Positions 10,818-39,764 of a stretch of DNA of 64,000 nt are shown in pieces. Origin of the DNA: Rhizomys pruinosus (lineage: Eukaryota; Chordata; Mammalia; Rodentia; Spalacidae). How positions within the stretch are numbered: position 1 is the first letter of the stretch; each line of letters opens with the position of its first letter. The stretch is taken from the NCBI GenBank assembly GCA_009823505.1, contig VZQC01001008.1:2691874-2755873 (forward strand), in the 5' to 3' direction. The translations under genes and the position numbers were made by a program. The notes under the pieces were generated by a model. It was not told the origin of the DNA. It made no database searches and worked only from the letters and a program-made list of their open reading frames with translations.

Positions 10818-13800
10818 ACCCCAGAGGCTAAAGTTGGGTCTCTTCCTTTTCCATTGTATCTTTATGTGTTTATTTTTGAGATAGGGTCTCACTGATTAAC
10901 TAGACTGGCTGCTTAACGAGCTCTAGGGATCTGTCTTCCTTCCCCCAACCCCCAATTAGGTTGAGGTATAAGGCCACACCTGACTTTTCTATATGGAGGC
11001 TGGGGATCAGAACTCATGCTTTACATGTAGGCACTTTGCCCACTGAGCTGTCTGCCTAGGGTCAAGTTAACTTTTAAAAGATATTTTTTATTCAGACTTG
11101 TGGGAAGCTGCAACTCTTTAGTTATAGGTTTCTCTGCCTCCCAGCTCAGAAAGGTATAACAGATCCTCATTCCTCAGACCTTCAGAATGTTTGTCCTTAT
11201 TCTTCACCAAATGTATCATGTAAGAGAAAAGCAATTAAGTATAGAGGTTCTGGTACTAAACTCTTGACTCAAACCTCATCCTTACCATTACTTATGTTAT
11301 TCAACCTCTCTGGGGCACTATTTTTATGTAAAATGAAAATAGTTTTTATCTCTTTGGTTAAATGACCAAATACAAGGGCTGAAAAAGTGCTTGGCACAAA
11401 ATGAATTATAAATACCAAGGATTATTACACTATTGGATCTCTTAGAAAGATTATAACAATAACTTGCTGATAAATGTGTGCATCTCTATTCAGATTTCAG
11501 TGCCGGGTTCGATCCCCAGCACCCACATGGCGGCTAAGAACAGTCTGTAACTCCAATTCCAGGAGAACTCCAGTTCCAGGGGAATCCGAGACCCTCTTCT
11601 GACCTCCATGGCATTGCACAACACGGGTACACAAACCTACATGCAGACACTACATTCATACACATACAAAAAAAAATTAAAAGATCCCATGAAGGGACTG
11701 TGCACCCACCCTGCTCAGTTATCACACATGTGCTACACTCTCACTAACTTTACAAATGCCTTGGCCTAGTCTTTTGGAATTTACTGTTTCCTTCATTAAT
11801 CTGTTACCTCCTAATTTTTTATGAGGTCACTAACTGCTTTTGTTTGTTCGTTTGTTTGAGACAGGGACTCAAGTACAGACTGGTCTCAAATTCAATAAGT
11901 AGCAAGAAGCTGGCCTGGACTCTGTTATCTTCCTTCCTCCACCTTGAAAGTACTAGGATCAACACCCATGTGCCACCAGGCCCTAACTCACTTTTCACTC
12001 AGGGATTTCAGAATATAATTGGAAATACTCAAGTATTTTCGGACTCCTGACATCCGAGTAGAGGTTTGCTATTAGACACATACCATTCTGTTTGCTTTTT
12101 GAGAAAAGGACACACATTTACTATATTTCTGAGTTGAAATTAGTTGCTTATAACATTCTAACTCTGACAAGGGTGTGTGTAGGGTGCAGCTGAGTGATAG
12201 AGCACTTGCCTGGCATGTAGAAGGCCCTGGCTTTGATCCCAAGCACCACAATAAAAGAGTAACAACCAACACTCCTCCAACTCATGTATACTGCTCGTGA
12301 CCTTTTTTTTTTTTTTTTGGTCTTTTCCAGACAGGGTCTCCCTGTAGCCCCAGCTGTCCTGGAACTCACTCTGTAGATCAGGCTGGCCTTGAACTCACAA
12401 AGATCCACCTGCCTCTGCCTCTGGAGTGCTAGGATTAAAGGCGTGTGCCACCACACCCAGCTGACCATTTTTTTTTAACTTGACTTCTTTTCGTACAATA
12501 TATAAATGGAACATAACAGGGGCTGGAGAGATAGCCTAGCGGTTAAGAGCACCGACGCTCTTGCAGAGGACCCGGGTTCGATCCCCAGCACCCACATGGC
12601 GGCTAAGAACCGTCTGTAACTCCAATTCCAGGAGAACTCCAGTTCCAGGGGAATCCGAGACCCTCTTCTGACCTCCGCGGCATTGCATGACACGGGTGCA
12701 CAGACCTGCATGCAGACAGTACATTCATACACATACAAAAATAAATAAATAATAAAAAAAATTAAAAAAAAAAAAAATAAATGGAACATAACAAATCTGC
12801 CTTTTAGCAACCTACAACCAGTTTTTACCTCCAATGCTAATACATCCCAATTTCTAGGTAGCCTCTATATCTTACCAACTCCTAAGGCTCATCAGCAGCA
12901 GAGGGTAAAATTCTACCCTCTCCCAGTACAGACTTATGGTTTTATCTCACTGCTATATTTACATACCAATGCTAATATAAAATCTCACCCAAACCTCTAA
13001 TCCTTTCAAACTACATTGCAAAATCACAAATACTGAAGTTGCAGAATACAAAATGGTACCATGACTCTTCATGGCCATAAAACAGAGATAATGATACCCG
13101 AGTACTCTATGTTACTTAATCTTTACAATGATCCTACAGATTGGATGTCACAACCTCCATTTTTAGAAATAAGGAAATTAGAATTAGACCTGTAGAGATT
13201 AAGTCCTTTTCCTCAACATCACTCTAAGTGGCAAAGCACAGCCTCAAGCTCAGGTCTCTGACATCAGAGTTGACCTTGGTAAACTATAATGTTTAAGCCT
13301 TTTTCCTCTGAAATGCTTTTCCTTTTCTTTTTATGCAGTGCTAGGGATCAAATTAATTAACTTGCCTCACACATGCTAGGCAAGTTCTACCATGGAGCTA
13401 CACCCCACCCTTCTCATTCTTTTGCTTCTCAATTTAAACGTTTTATTTATTTTATTTTTGAGATACAAGTTCATGTATTACATGTTGGCCTCAAGCTTGC
13501 TGTGTAGCTAAAGATGACCCTGAACTTCTGAATGTCCTGTGTGGCCAGGATTACTGTTTTGTGTGGTGCTGGGGATCAAACCCAGGGTTTTTCCATGTTA
13601 GGAAAGCATTCTACTAATCTGAGCCTCGGCTCAGATTCTTAATTTTTACTATCATTGGTGTATGTTTGATGAGCAATAACTACTTTCTTAAGACTTTTTC
13701 TTTTTTGTCTTTTTGAGACAGGGTCTCCCTTTAGTCTCAGCTACCCTGGAACTCACTATGTAGACCAGGCTGGCCTTGAACTCACAGAGATCCGCCTGCC

Positions 13801-14325
13801 TCTGGCTCCAAAACACTAGGATTAAAGGTGTGCATCAGCACACCGCCATGTGGGTGCTGGAATCGAACCCGGGTCTTCTGCAAGAACAGTTGGAGCTCTT
13901 AACCACTGAGCCATCTCTCCAGCCCGCAACAACTACTCTCTAAGAGATGGTTTGTAAATGGACGGAGGTGTCAAAAACTCAAGGAACTCACAAATCCTTC
14001 TCCGGTCCCTGTACTGTTTACCTAAGATGAAAAATACAACAGGCACCTGTGTAAAACACCCTTTGGTACTCTTTACCCCACTGACCTTCAGGTGTTTGTG
14101 GCCGGCTATCCCACATGCGTGGACTCAAGTGTTTTACTGAACTAGCCACCTTGCTCACAGTGAACTTAAAATAACGTTCAGGAGCTGGGCGTGGTGGTGC
14201 ACGGCTTTAATCCTAGCACTTGGGAGGCAGAGGCAGGCGGATCTTTGTGAGTTCAAGGCCAGCCTGGTCTACAGAGTGAGTTCCAGGACAGCTGGGGCTA
14301 CAGGGAGACCCTGTCTCGAAAAGAC

Positions 14326-14376
<51 letters not shown>

Positions 14377-14581
14377 CTTTCATGGTCCCAACTTCTGCAT
14401 TTACTTGGTTCGTTCTGTCTTGCTTTGCCAGTCCTCCAGGGCAGGCTGCCCCGTCTCTCTAGACTACTTATGCCACCCGCGACACCCGTCCCGCGCTCCC
14501 GCGCCCGGACGCTCAAGACTGCGCCTGGTATTCACCTGTGGCGCCCACAGCCGCCGCCACGGCCTTCAACACTGTCGCCAT
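6336..14581 (-). CDS. Mcee: Methylmalonyl-CoA epimerase, first two coding exons (partial)
   Basis: The family epimerises the (S) and (R) forms of methylmalonyl-CoA in the mitochondrial matrix, between propionyl-CoA carboxylase and methylmalonyl-CoA mutase. The two exons here splice in frame to residues 1-128. There is an N-terminal mitochondrial targeting-like stretch ([16 protein letters not shown]), then the first VOC (glyoxalase-fold) module. His52 ([13 protein letters not shown]) and His124 (GGIHHICIE) correspond to two of the three metal ligands known in the family. The third ligand, a Glu, belongs to the C-terminal exon, which is not in this window. Intron 1 is ~7.9 kb. The start ATG at 14581 is head-to-head with Mphosph10, 598 bp away. 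Identity is very secure; completeness is not. Confidence 0.95.
6674..6885. other. Mcee intron 1, unremarkable part
   Basis: AT-rich intron next to exon 2; nothing recognised. Confidence 0.5.
6886..7015 (+). repeat. Old B1-related SINE
   Basis: Diverged B1-like order (CCTGGTGGTACAGGTCTGTAATCCCAAC, later AAGGCCAGCCTGGG). Confidence 0.65.
7192..7360 (+). repeat. B1 SINE
   Basis: Full B1 with perfect 14-bp target-site duplication AAATGTCTGCATGT at 7178-7191 and 7361-7374. Confidence 0.95.
7375..8097. other. Mcee intron 1, unique sequence
   Basis: No repeat or exon recognised. Confidence 0.5.
8098..8205 (+). repeat. MIR SINE 3' remnant
   Basis: TTGTGAAGATTAGAT followed by CAGTACCAGGCACACA and a TATTACTGC block follows the MIR 3' end. 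Confidence 0.5.
8441..8589 (+). repeat. B1 SINE
   Basis: Diverged B1 with imperfect flanking duplication AAGTTGCT(C/T)TGT. Confidence 0.9.
8954..9173 (-). repeat. B2 SINE
   Basis: Full-length B2 in reverse orientation with 9-bp duplication CAACAGTAG on both sides. Confidence 0.93.
9483..9818. repeat. Long purine microsatellite (CAAG/GGAA/GAAA)n
   Basis: About 335 bp of tandem tetranucleotides on the plus strand. It runs (CAAG)n, then mixed GAGA, long (GGAA)n blocks split by GAAA, then ~25 GAAA units and AGAG variants. It lies in Mcee intron 1. The long K/E/R- or F/S/L-rich open frames across it are by-products of stop-free repetition. Confidence 0.97.
9819..10483. other. Mcee intron 1, unremarkable part
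   Basis: No confident exon or SINE; the wording around 9900-10200 suggests an old LINE fragment but I cannot assign it. Confidence 0.35.
10499..10713 (+). repeat. B2 SINE
   Basis: Diverged B2 with perfect 15-bp target-site duplication AAAATATACAATGTG at 10484-10498 and 10714-10728. Confidence 0.93.
10777..10814. repeat. (TG)n microsatellite
   Basis: About 19 uninterrupted TG dinucleotides. Confidence 0.97.
11235..11415 (+). repeat. MIR SINE remnant
   Basis: Keeps the MIR order: CAACCTCTCTGGGGC, then GTAAAATGAAAATAG, AAATGACC and GTGCTTGGCACA. Confidence 0.6.
11503..11683 (+). repeat. B2 SINE, 5'-truncated, internal duplication
   Basis: Starts at CCGGGTTCGATCC, lacking the first ~65 bases of B2. 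Carries the tandem AACTCCAATTCCAGGAG / AACTCCAGTTCCAGGGG pair. Confidence 0.93.
11838..11985 (-). repeat. Old B1-related SINE
   Basis: Begins TTTGTTTGAGACAGGGACTC and ends near ACACCCATGTGCCACCAGG; heavily diverged. Confidence 0.65.
12178..12262 (+). repeat. ID-type SINE
   Basis: GCAGCTGAGTGATAGAGCAC, TTGCCTGGCATGTAG and CCTGGCTTTGATCCC follow the tRNA-derived ID core, with a short A-rich tail. Confidence 0.7.
12303..12463 (-). repeat. B1 SINE
   Basis: Reverse B1 from a poly-T start (A-tail) to CACACCCAGCT. Confidence 0.95.
12519..12776 (+). repeat. B2 SINE with 17-bp internal duplication
   Basis: High-CpG, little-diverged B2 with perfect 17-bp target-site duplication ATAAATGGAACATAACA at 12502-12518 and 12777-12793. 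The internal duplicate occupies 12618-12634 and 12635-12651. Confidence 0.96.
13060..13300 (-). repeat. MIR SINE remnant
   Basis: Reads as antisense MIR: CTCCATTTTTAGAAATAAGG, then AGAGATTAAGTCC, AAGTGGCAAAGC and CAGGTCTCTGAC. Confidence 0.6.
13336..13410 (-). repeat. ID/B4-type fragment
   Basis: GTGCTAGGGATCAAAT through CTACCATGGAGCTACACCCC is the reverse of the ID core. Confidence 0.6.
13448..13630 (-). repeat. B4 SINE (B1-ID composite)
   Basis: A B1-like part (TTTTTGAGATACAAG, GTGTAGCTAAAGATGACC) is followed by an ID-like part (GGTGCTGGGGATCAAACCCA), the layout of B4. Confidence 0.65.
13699..13841 (-). repeat. B1 SINE
   Basis: Reverse B1, abutting a truncated B2 on its right. Confidence 0.93.
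13842..13925 (-). repeat. B2 SINE, 5' part only
   Basis: Only the B2 head remains, from CGCCATGTGGGTGCTGG to CTCTCCAGCCC. Confidence 0.92.
14182..14376 (+). repeat. B1 SINE with (AAAT)n tail
   Basis: Full B1 (14182-14326) whose A-rich tail has grown to about 12 AAAT units. It lies 160 bp from Mcee exon 1. Confidence 0.95.
14536..14581 (-). CDS. Mcee: Mcee coding exon 1
   Basis: 46 nt from ATG to a donor that reads ACAG|GTGAAT on the minus strand. It encodes 15 codons of targeting peptide plus the first base of a Gly codon. Confidence 0.92.
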
Positions 14582-15178
14582 CTTGAGGAGCGACCCGGAT
14601 AACTAGCGATCTCCAGCAGAATGCCCTCTGGTAGAGTGTCTGGGGCTGAGTTAAGGTGGAGAGGTGAGGACAGGTTTCTCTAGGGGCATGGCGTGGGGGG
14701 CGGGGGAAGGGGCGTGGCAGAAGGCTGAGGGGTGGAGACACGCGGCTCCGGGGGCGTGGCATTCGGGAGCGGAGGGAGCGGATGGCGGGGGGAGTGGGTG
14801 GGGGGCAGAACGAGAGGCTGAGTTGGGGGATTTGGAGGACGCAACGGTTCTGTGAGCGGTGGAAGCGACCCTCCTATAAGATACCTGCTGTATCTAATGC
14901 AGTAAACAAAAGGACGACGCAACACCGCCTGTGGTTCTCTCCGAGAAACAAAATGTTTGGAGAAAGAGGTTAGGCACCGGAGCTGACCAATAGCTGTTTT
15001 TCGATTTCCTGCCCCGCCCCCGCGCATGCCCAATGGAATGACAGCGTCTGGGTGTGGGTTCGGAACCTTTGCACTGCGGAACCTTCAGCTCTATGCTTCA
15101 GGTTGTGCAAGGAGCGCGTTTGCAGTGCTGTTTCCGGCCGGCTCTTTTCCTTCCCATGTGGCGCTGTTTCTGGCAGTG
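14582..15178. promoter_or_regulatory. Bidirectional Mcee/Mphosph10 promoter
   Basis: The 597 bp between the two divergent start codons are G+C- and CpG-rich and free of SINEs, with no TATA box at either end. Visible elements: GC boxes near 14694-14706 (GGGGGGCGGGG) and 15012-15021, CCAAT at 14987-14991 and 15030-15034, a GCGCATGC NRF1-like core at 15022-15029, and TTTCCGG (ETS-like) near 15130. This is the usual TATA-less housekeeping architecture. Exact start sites cannot be read from sequence. Confidence 0.85.
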
Positions 15179-33454
<18,276 letters not shown>

Positions 33455-33508
33455 TATACTTTGAATTTAATATATAAATGTGTAAGCTTTTGTCCTTGTT
33501 CCTTTTAT

Positions 33509-33514
33509 AATAAA
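33509..33514 (+). terminator. Mphosph10: Mphosph10 polyadenylation signal
   Basis: AATAAA 55 bp after the stop codon, giving a very short 3' UTR. Confidence 0.85.
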
Positions 33515-33601
33515 ATTTTTGAGACGGTGCCTGGTGGCAACTATTTGAGACTTCACAGTGCAGTGGGAAGCTCTTAAATTGTCCTTGGGAAACCTGTCTG
33601 G

Positions 33602-33750
33602 GGCTGGGCATGTCAGCACATGCTTCTAATCCCATCCACTCTGCAGGTGGAGGCTGAGGGTCAGGAAGTTGAAATTCATCCTTAGCTACATAGTGAGTTT
33701 GAGGGTAGCCTGGGCCATACTAGATCCTGTCTCTAAAAACAAGCAACAAT
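33602..33750 (+). repeat. Old B1-related SINE
   Basis: GGGCTGGGCATGTCAGCAC through AGATCCTGTCTCTAAAAAC; diverged. Confidence 0.65.
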
Positions 33751-33779
33751 GACCATAGCCCCAAAATCAACAAAAAGAA

Positions 33780-34650
33780 ACCCTGTCAATATTCTCTGGG
33801 TGTGGAGCAGGTCTGCCCCCCAGCCCTTTCTTATATTAGTGCTTATCTGAGTGGATCCCAGTGAATTACCATGGTCCCAGCCTGTGTAAAGCCCAGGCCA
33901 GTAATCTGAAAGGACCCAGTGATAAGGAAAAGTTATATATTCGTATATATAAATCTTTTAAGCTTAGACTGTTTTGTATTTACTTCTGTTTCAAGGTAGA
34001 TTCCTTGAAATATAACCCTGGGCTACTGTACTACTCAGTGATGTTTTATATTGCTCTGTGATGCTTTCACTACCCTGAGATGTTTTATTACTCTAATATC
34101 TTGAAGCTCTGTGATGCTTTGTGCTCACTTATGTCTGATTGTTGATAAAGTTGTAAAACTAAGAGAATTGAAAGTTCATCCTGTTGGTTAATGAGGCACC
34201 TAATCCAATTAGTGCAAGAAAAGTGTAGCTCAAATGTGACAGAAACCTAAACTGCTGGTGCCAATGATACCTGTTTTTATAATCTGTAATGACAGTTTAC
34301 CTGATTCCTAGCCTGAGTAGCCTGGCCTAGCTATAGATCAAAAGGCAGCAGATGTCCTAACCCACACCTACGATGTCTACTTTGTAAGCTATGATGATCA
34401 AGTGAACTCAGGGAGATAACATGGCCTGGCCCATATGAAAAGAAAAATAAAGCCCAGGTGCTAGCCACAAAATGATGACGTAAAAATGCCTTTTTAATCT
34501 CCAGATGTACTTCTGTTTGGGGCCCAAAAGCCTTAGTTACTAATTATGGGAGCTCATGCTTGAGAAAAGAATAAAGGAACTTTCTTACTCTCCTGGGTCT
34601 CTTAGCTGTTTGAAGAATGTTTCTGTAACACCAGAGCCAGCCATCTTTCT
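33780..34650 (+). repeat. Possible degenerate LTR element
   Basis: Ends with an LTR-like pattern: AATAAAGGAACTTTC, then TCTTAGCTGTTTGAAG and TGTAACA. It also contains internally repeated 'ctctgtgatgctttcact'-type phrases at 34040-34125. Family and boundaries are uncertain. Confidence 0.3.
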
Positions 34651-35548
34651 CCCAACCAACTGTCTATGTAAGTCCTTTGTGAGGTCTTGATTTTCATCTT
34701 CCACTGTCATGTCATTTCAAAACAGCACTTCTTGCCCCTTTGGAAAATCTTAATACCTGAGTAAAGGGTTGTCATAGGCTAGGCAGGATGGGTCCATGGA
34801 TAGAGGACAGGTCTGATCCGAAGGGGATCCAGGAGCAACAGAGCCCAGAACATGGACCTGCAGCCTCAGAGTCCTCTGAGCACCAGGTGCCCATTGTTCA
34901 GACTTCCCTGTTCAGAGAAAATGCCCTTGACAGAATGTCATGGCTTGACGGAAAAATACCCGGCCTTACTCCAGATGGGAGGAGAACAAGGCTCAGCAAG
35001 GGGTAAGGCCTGTTTTCATTTTCAAAGGCCAATCCCACTGTTGGAGATCTTATTTAGGTTTCTTTAATAATGTTGTCGATGGCTATAAGAGGAAGAAGTA
35101 GGCTATGTGAGGCTAGATTAAGCAAGGATTTTCTGAGTCTGTTTGTACTACAACTTGGATTTTTGGAAAGGAGAAAGGAAATTTTAAGTAAGAACCAGAG
35201 CCAGACCTGCAACAGATGGGGAGTGTATACTTTATTAAGCCTACAGTGAAAAGCTGACAGAGAAGCTTCTCTCTCAAAAAGGTAGGCATGGGGGAGGTTT
35301 AACCCTTTTTCCTCCACCTGGAATGTGTCTGGTGCCAAGGCCCAGTGTCCTTGGATGAATGAAAGCCTTTTTGACTTCTGCCTGCCAGTATCTTATGAGC
35401 ACTGGGGAGATAGGAGAGATGTCTCCAGTCTCCCTCACCCAGGGAGTGACCGATTGATAAGGCTTGAGTAAGGCCTGGCAGCCAATTGACCTGGTCACCT
35501 AAGGGGCTTATGGCTTTATGGCTTTCCTAATGGAGCTTATGGCTCTTT
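34651..35548. other. Intergenic, unassigned
   Basis: No gene recognised. The open frame at 34788-35006 matches nothing I know. Confidence 0.35.
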
Positions 35549-35595
35549 TTATTTTATTTTATTTTATTTATTTCGGTATCAATGTACTGTACTGT
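35549..35595 (-). repeat. 47-bp severely truncated B2
   Basis: Only the A-rich tail and AATGTACTGT end of a B2 are present. It is flanked by the 13-bp duplication CTTATGGCTCTTT at 35536-35548 and 35596-35608. Confidence 0.85.
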
Positions 35596-35608
35596 CTTAT
35601 GGCTCTTT

Positions 35609-36417
35609 AAGCAGGTACAGCGCAGTCCTGCTAAGGGAAGGGGGCACAGTAGCCGCCTGCAGCCACTCTAGGGAGCTGACCCCTCAGTGCTTCCAACTCA
35701 GGTCCTTAGCCTGGGACAACAGAACGTTTCCCACCTTTGGCCATACTTTTCCCACCTGCCCAAAGACTGCTGGCCCTGGACAGGAATTTCAAGGTGATGG
35801 CTGATTGCCTATCTTCAGCCTATGCCCACTCACAATTCACTTCACCACAGCAGCTATCCAGATTGGTGGTCTAAAGACCACTGTCCAACCCATTGGTCAC
35901 TCGAACGAAATTCAGGCCCACTTCGGCCTGTATGCATGCAAAAAATAACGGCCGGAAATTCTGCGATGATGGTAATGGAGAATTGGATTTATTGCCTGCT
36001 ACAGCTTGCCTTTATAAGCAAAATGTCAGCTCCCAGAGCCAGTCATAGACCCCCAATTATGCACCACTGCATACTGTTGCTCTGCCTAGCATCCTGTACC
36101 TGGGCCATGTTGCTTGCTCCTTCTTGGGGCAGGATCAGAGAAATCCCATGACTCCCACATGGAGCCCTGAGGTGTGCTAGCTGAGAACTAGCCCCAATTC
36201 AAACTGGATCTTCCTACACACACATTCTAGCAATAACAAAGTAACTACATTGGGTGATTTATAAATAACAACTTAATTCTAACAGATCTGGAGACTATAA
36301 AGTCCAAGTCCTGTCTGGTGAGGGAGAGAGCAATGAAAATGTATCTTTGCTTCATCCTCATGTGGTGGTTAGGCAGAACGGCAGAACTCTTCTTCAAGTT
36401 ACCCCTTTCCTCCACTT
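35609..36417. other. Intergenic, unassigned
   Basis: No exon recognised; may contain old LTR sequence around 35880-36180. Confidence 0.35.
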
Positions 36418-36587
36418 AAATTATTTTATGTGTATGTAAGTATGTGTGCTTGGTGTCCGAGGAGCTCGAAGAGGGCACAGGATCCACTAGAACTGGAGTG
36501 CAGGTGGCTGTGAGCCACCTGATATGCTGGTGACTGAACCCAAGTTCTTGGCAGGAGCAGCATATGCTCTTAACCATCTCCAGCCCC
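36418..36587 (-). repeat. Old B2/B3-family SINE
   Basis: Reverse, diverged: TATGTGTATGTAAGTATGTG through CTCTTAACCATCTCCAGCCCC. Confidence 0.75.
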
Positions 36588-36644
36588 ATCCCTAAGTCTT
36601 TTTATAGTGGTGTTAATTGTATCCAGTCCCTAAGAGTTCTGCGT

Positions 36645-36778
36645 TCATCGCACAGCATGTGTTGGAGGGCAACTTGGGGGAATTCTCTTTTTTCCACCAT
36701 GGGGGTCTGGGCAATCAAACTCAGGTTGTCAGGCTTGATAGCAAGCTCTTTTGCCAGCTGAGCCATGTCTTTTGGCCA
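36645..36778 (-). repeat. B3-related SINE fragment
   Basis: CACCATGGGGGTCTGGGCAA through CAGCTGAGCCATGTCTTTTGG. Confidence 0.5.
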
Positions 36779-37095
36779 TTAAATTTTGACACATGAGTTT
36801 GGGGGGAAATTTTCAGATTATGGGACCACCAATATGGAACTATAGTTTTCCCCAAATTCCTTGTTTTGGGAGATGGAGCCCTCAGTATATAGCCCTAGCT
36901 GGCCTCACTCTATGTTTGTATATGATGTGTAATTAGGAACTACACTTTGTCTATTCTGACTAGTTTTACCTTTTAATTGCGTTAATAATTATAGTAATTG
37001 GGTATGCAGTTATTGACTTGATTTTATTTGGTTTTACCCTTTATTTTCTTTTATTTCTTTAACTTTCTCTGTACCTTTTTCCCTTTTTTAAGATA

Positions 37096-37314
37096 TTTTT
37101 ATTTTTTATTTATTTTATGTGCATGAGTGTATCGCCTGCACATGTAAGTTCACCTGTGTTATAAGATCCCCATGGAGGTCAGAAGAGGGCATTAGATCCC
37201 CCTGGAACTGGAGTTATGGATGGTTGTTAGCCACCATGTGGGTGCTGCGAGCCAACCACAGGTCCTCTGCAAGAGCAGCCAGTGCTCTTATTGGCTGAGC
37301 CGTCTCTCCAGCCC
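37096..37314 (-). repeat. B2 SINE
   Basis: Reverse full-length B2, diverged, no internal duplication. Confidence 0.92.
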
Positions 37315-37541
37315 TTCTCTGTCTTCTTAATCAAATCGAATTAATCAAAATATGTTAATATTGATTTTAATTTCCCTATTAATATTATAACTCTATTTCT
37401 GCATTGCTTTCCAGTTAGGATTTCCCCTAACTCATCACCCTCTACTTACCAAGGGTTAGTGTTGGTCCATGTATACACAATATGAGAGTACACATGTGCA
37501 GGTACATTGACATCCTGATCCATTTTGCTATTACACACGAT

Positions 37542-37715
37542 TTTGTCCAGGCGTGGTGGCGCACGCCTTTAGTCCCAGCACTTGGGAGGCAGAGGCAGGC
37601 GGATCTCTGTGAGTTCAAGGCCAGCCTGGTCTACAGAGCGAGTTCTAGGCCAGCTGGGACTAAAGGGAGACCTTGTCTCAAAAATACAAAAAAGAAGAAG
37701 AAAAAAAAAAGTAAT
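37542..37715 (+). repeat. B1 SINE
   Basis: Forward CpG-bearing B1 with perfect 13-bp duplication TATTACACACGAT at 37529-37541 and 37716-37728. Confidence 0.96.
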
Positions 37716-37849
37716 TATTACACACGATCTGCCCAGCAGTAGAGAGGGGTGCCCTGAACCCTCTGCTTCTTACAGGTGAGGAAAGAAGGAGCCACCCACG
37801 CCTCCCTCCAGGGCTCCACCAGCTCCAGCTTCTACTAGTTAGTCTTTAA

Positions 37850-38330
37850 GGCAAGATGTTGAGGCGATCGATCACTCTGGCCTCCACTTGCCGAGCCTGA
37901 CGAGTGGAGACGCGGGAATCGGCTGGGAATGCCTGCAGCACAGCGCGGAGTGGGCGGAGGCCCAAAGCAGCTGGGCCCGTATGGCGCCCTGGGGAGCCCT
38001 GGGAACCTGCCTCGTGGCCGAGTGGTGCACCGAGGCGGTCCACTCCTGCGCCCACTGATGCCCGCGAAGTGGGCGTGAGGTCCCAGCCACGTGGGAAAGT
38101 TGCCGCTGCAGTGAGTTCAGGAGAGTCTGGCATAGTCAAATTTTCCTCTTTTAAGACGGGTGGTTTTAGATGTTAACCAGGGTTTGACCTAGGTCCAGCA
38201 GGGTCAGAGTTCGGCGAGGGCGCTGCTGTGGCGCCCGCGCAGTCTGTCCCTGGGTTGCCTCATTCCAGGAGACCCTTCCATTCCACGTTATGGTTGTCCC
38301 CCGCCCCCATTAAACCCTAAAAACGTTTTC
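37850..38330 (+). promoter_or_regulatory. Fan1: Fan1 promoter and probable untranslated first exon
   Basis: A SINE-free, CpG-rich block begins near 37865 and fades by 38330, just upstream of the Fan1 coding start. It holds GGGCGGAGG-, CCACGTGG- and GGCGCCCGCGC-type motifs and no TATA box. GCA|GTGAGTT at 38111 could be the donor of a non-coding exon 1, with splicing to an acceptor before the ATG at 38555. The exon boundaries are inference. Confidence 0.65.
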
Positions 38331-38554
38331 AACTCTGTGGTTTTTTTTTTTTTAAGAAGAACTTGTCTAAACGAATGAAATCCATCACCATTTGTTTGAC
38401 AATTTATTAGTTCAAGTCGAGGATGAAAGTAATCTTTTGCTACCGTTTACCTGAGTAGCCACCACTTTTTATTATTCAAGTCAAGAGTAGAGCATTGTGG
38501 TCTTTCACCTTAAGTAGCCTGAGTTTTATTCTAATGAATATTTTTCACGAAGTG

Positions 38555-39764
38555 ATGTCACAAGGGAAATCACCTGACAAAAAAAGACCCCGTAGAAGCT
38601 TATCTACCATCAACACCTCCAAAAAACGATCTCATTCTATTATTTCCTATTTTAACAATGCACCACCTGCGAAACTTGCATGCCCAATTTGTAGTAAGAT
38701 GGTGCCCAGGTATGACTTAAACCGACACCTTGATGAGATGTGTGCCTACAGTGGTGAAGATCAAGTTGACCCTGCACAGGTTGGCTTAATGAATCCAGAT
38801 GCGCCCGTTGTTGCTTCAAAAGACACGGTGCCACAGAAGCTGTCACCACCAAGGAGTTTAAGCCCCTGTCAGAGTGGTTCAAAACTGGGCACCACACAAA
38901 AGACCAGTCCCTACTTTAAAAATGCCTTGTTGTGCAAAAATCAAGGTGAGCCACGAAATCCAAGTGTGGAAATCATTTCTTTGGGAAGCTTGTCATCTAA
39001 ACTGTCTAGAAAATACATAAAAGCTAAAAAGTCACCGGATATAAGTGAGGAACTGACCAGTCATTGTCCACAGAGTTCCATGTCCCCAGCTGGCAGGAGC
39101 CTAGTTGGTAACTGTTCAGAGATGGAGGGCACAGATCAAAGTTTGAGCAGTTCTCAAAAGGAAAACATGTTTGCATGTGAGTCTCTAAAGGAAGAGAATG
39201 CTCCAGAATATGATGTAAAAAGCAGTAAAATAATGGAAGATGAAAGGCAAAATTCTGCCTGGGAGAAGTCAGTCCTCACCCCTGCCGCCTCAGCCAACAC
39301 ACCCCTGTTACTTTCACCAGATTTAACTCTTGGGAATAACATGCAGTCCACTTCAAGAGAGAGTCTTGTAAAGCAGGAGACTGCTGAGGCAGGAGAATGG
39401 GAGATTGCTGAACATGAGACTCGGAGCACTGAAGAAATGGAAGTGGAAATGACGCTGGATTCAGAGATCACAACACAGTTATCAAATAACAAGGTAGAGT
39501 CTCACAGTCCCACAGAAGATGTTTCTAAATGGAGTAACACCCCAGAACTTGACAAGGACTTAAAAAAAGAAACCGTTTGCAGTCCTGTGGCACAGGGGTC
39601 AGGCTGTGATGTTCCTGATGAGACCACACGAATACCAGCCACTCACCCTTACTACCTCAGGAGCTTCCTCATGGTGCTGCAAGCCGTGCTTGAGAACGAA
39701 GATGATATGATGCTCTTTGATAAGCAGGAGAAGGGAATCATAACTAAATTTTATCAGTTATCAG
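38555..39764 (+). CDS. Fan1: Fan1 first coding exon
   Basis: 1,210 nt from ATG to donor TTATCAG|GTATCT (phase 1). Encodes 403 codons with the UBZ4 finger, the SPYF motif and the poorly conserved Ser/Glu-rich linker, ending [11 protein letters not shown]. Confidence 0.96.

Noticed and set aside
38495..38554. Upstream in-frame extension of the Fan1 frame (MWSFTLSS...)
   Set aside because: The family starts at the ATG at 38555. The extension is hydrophobic, unlike FAN1, and probably lies in intron or 5' UTR.
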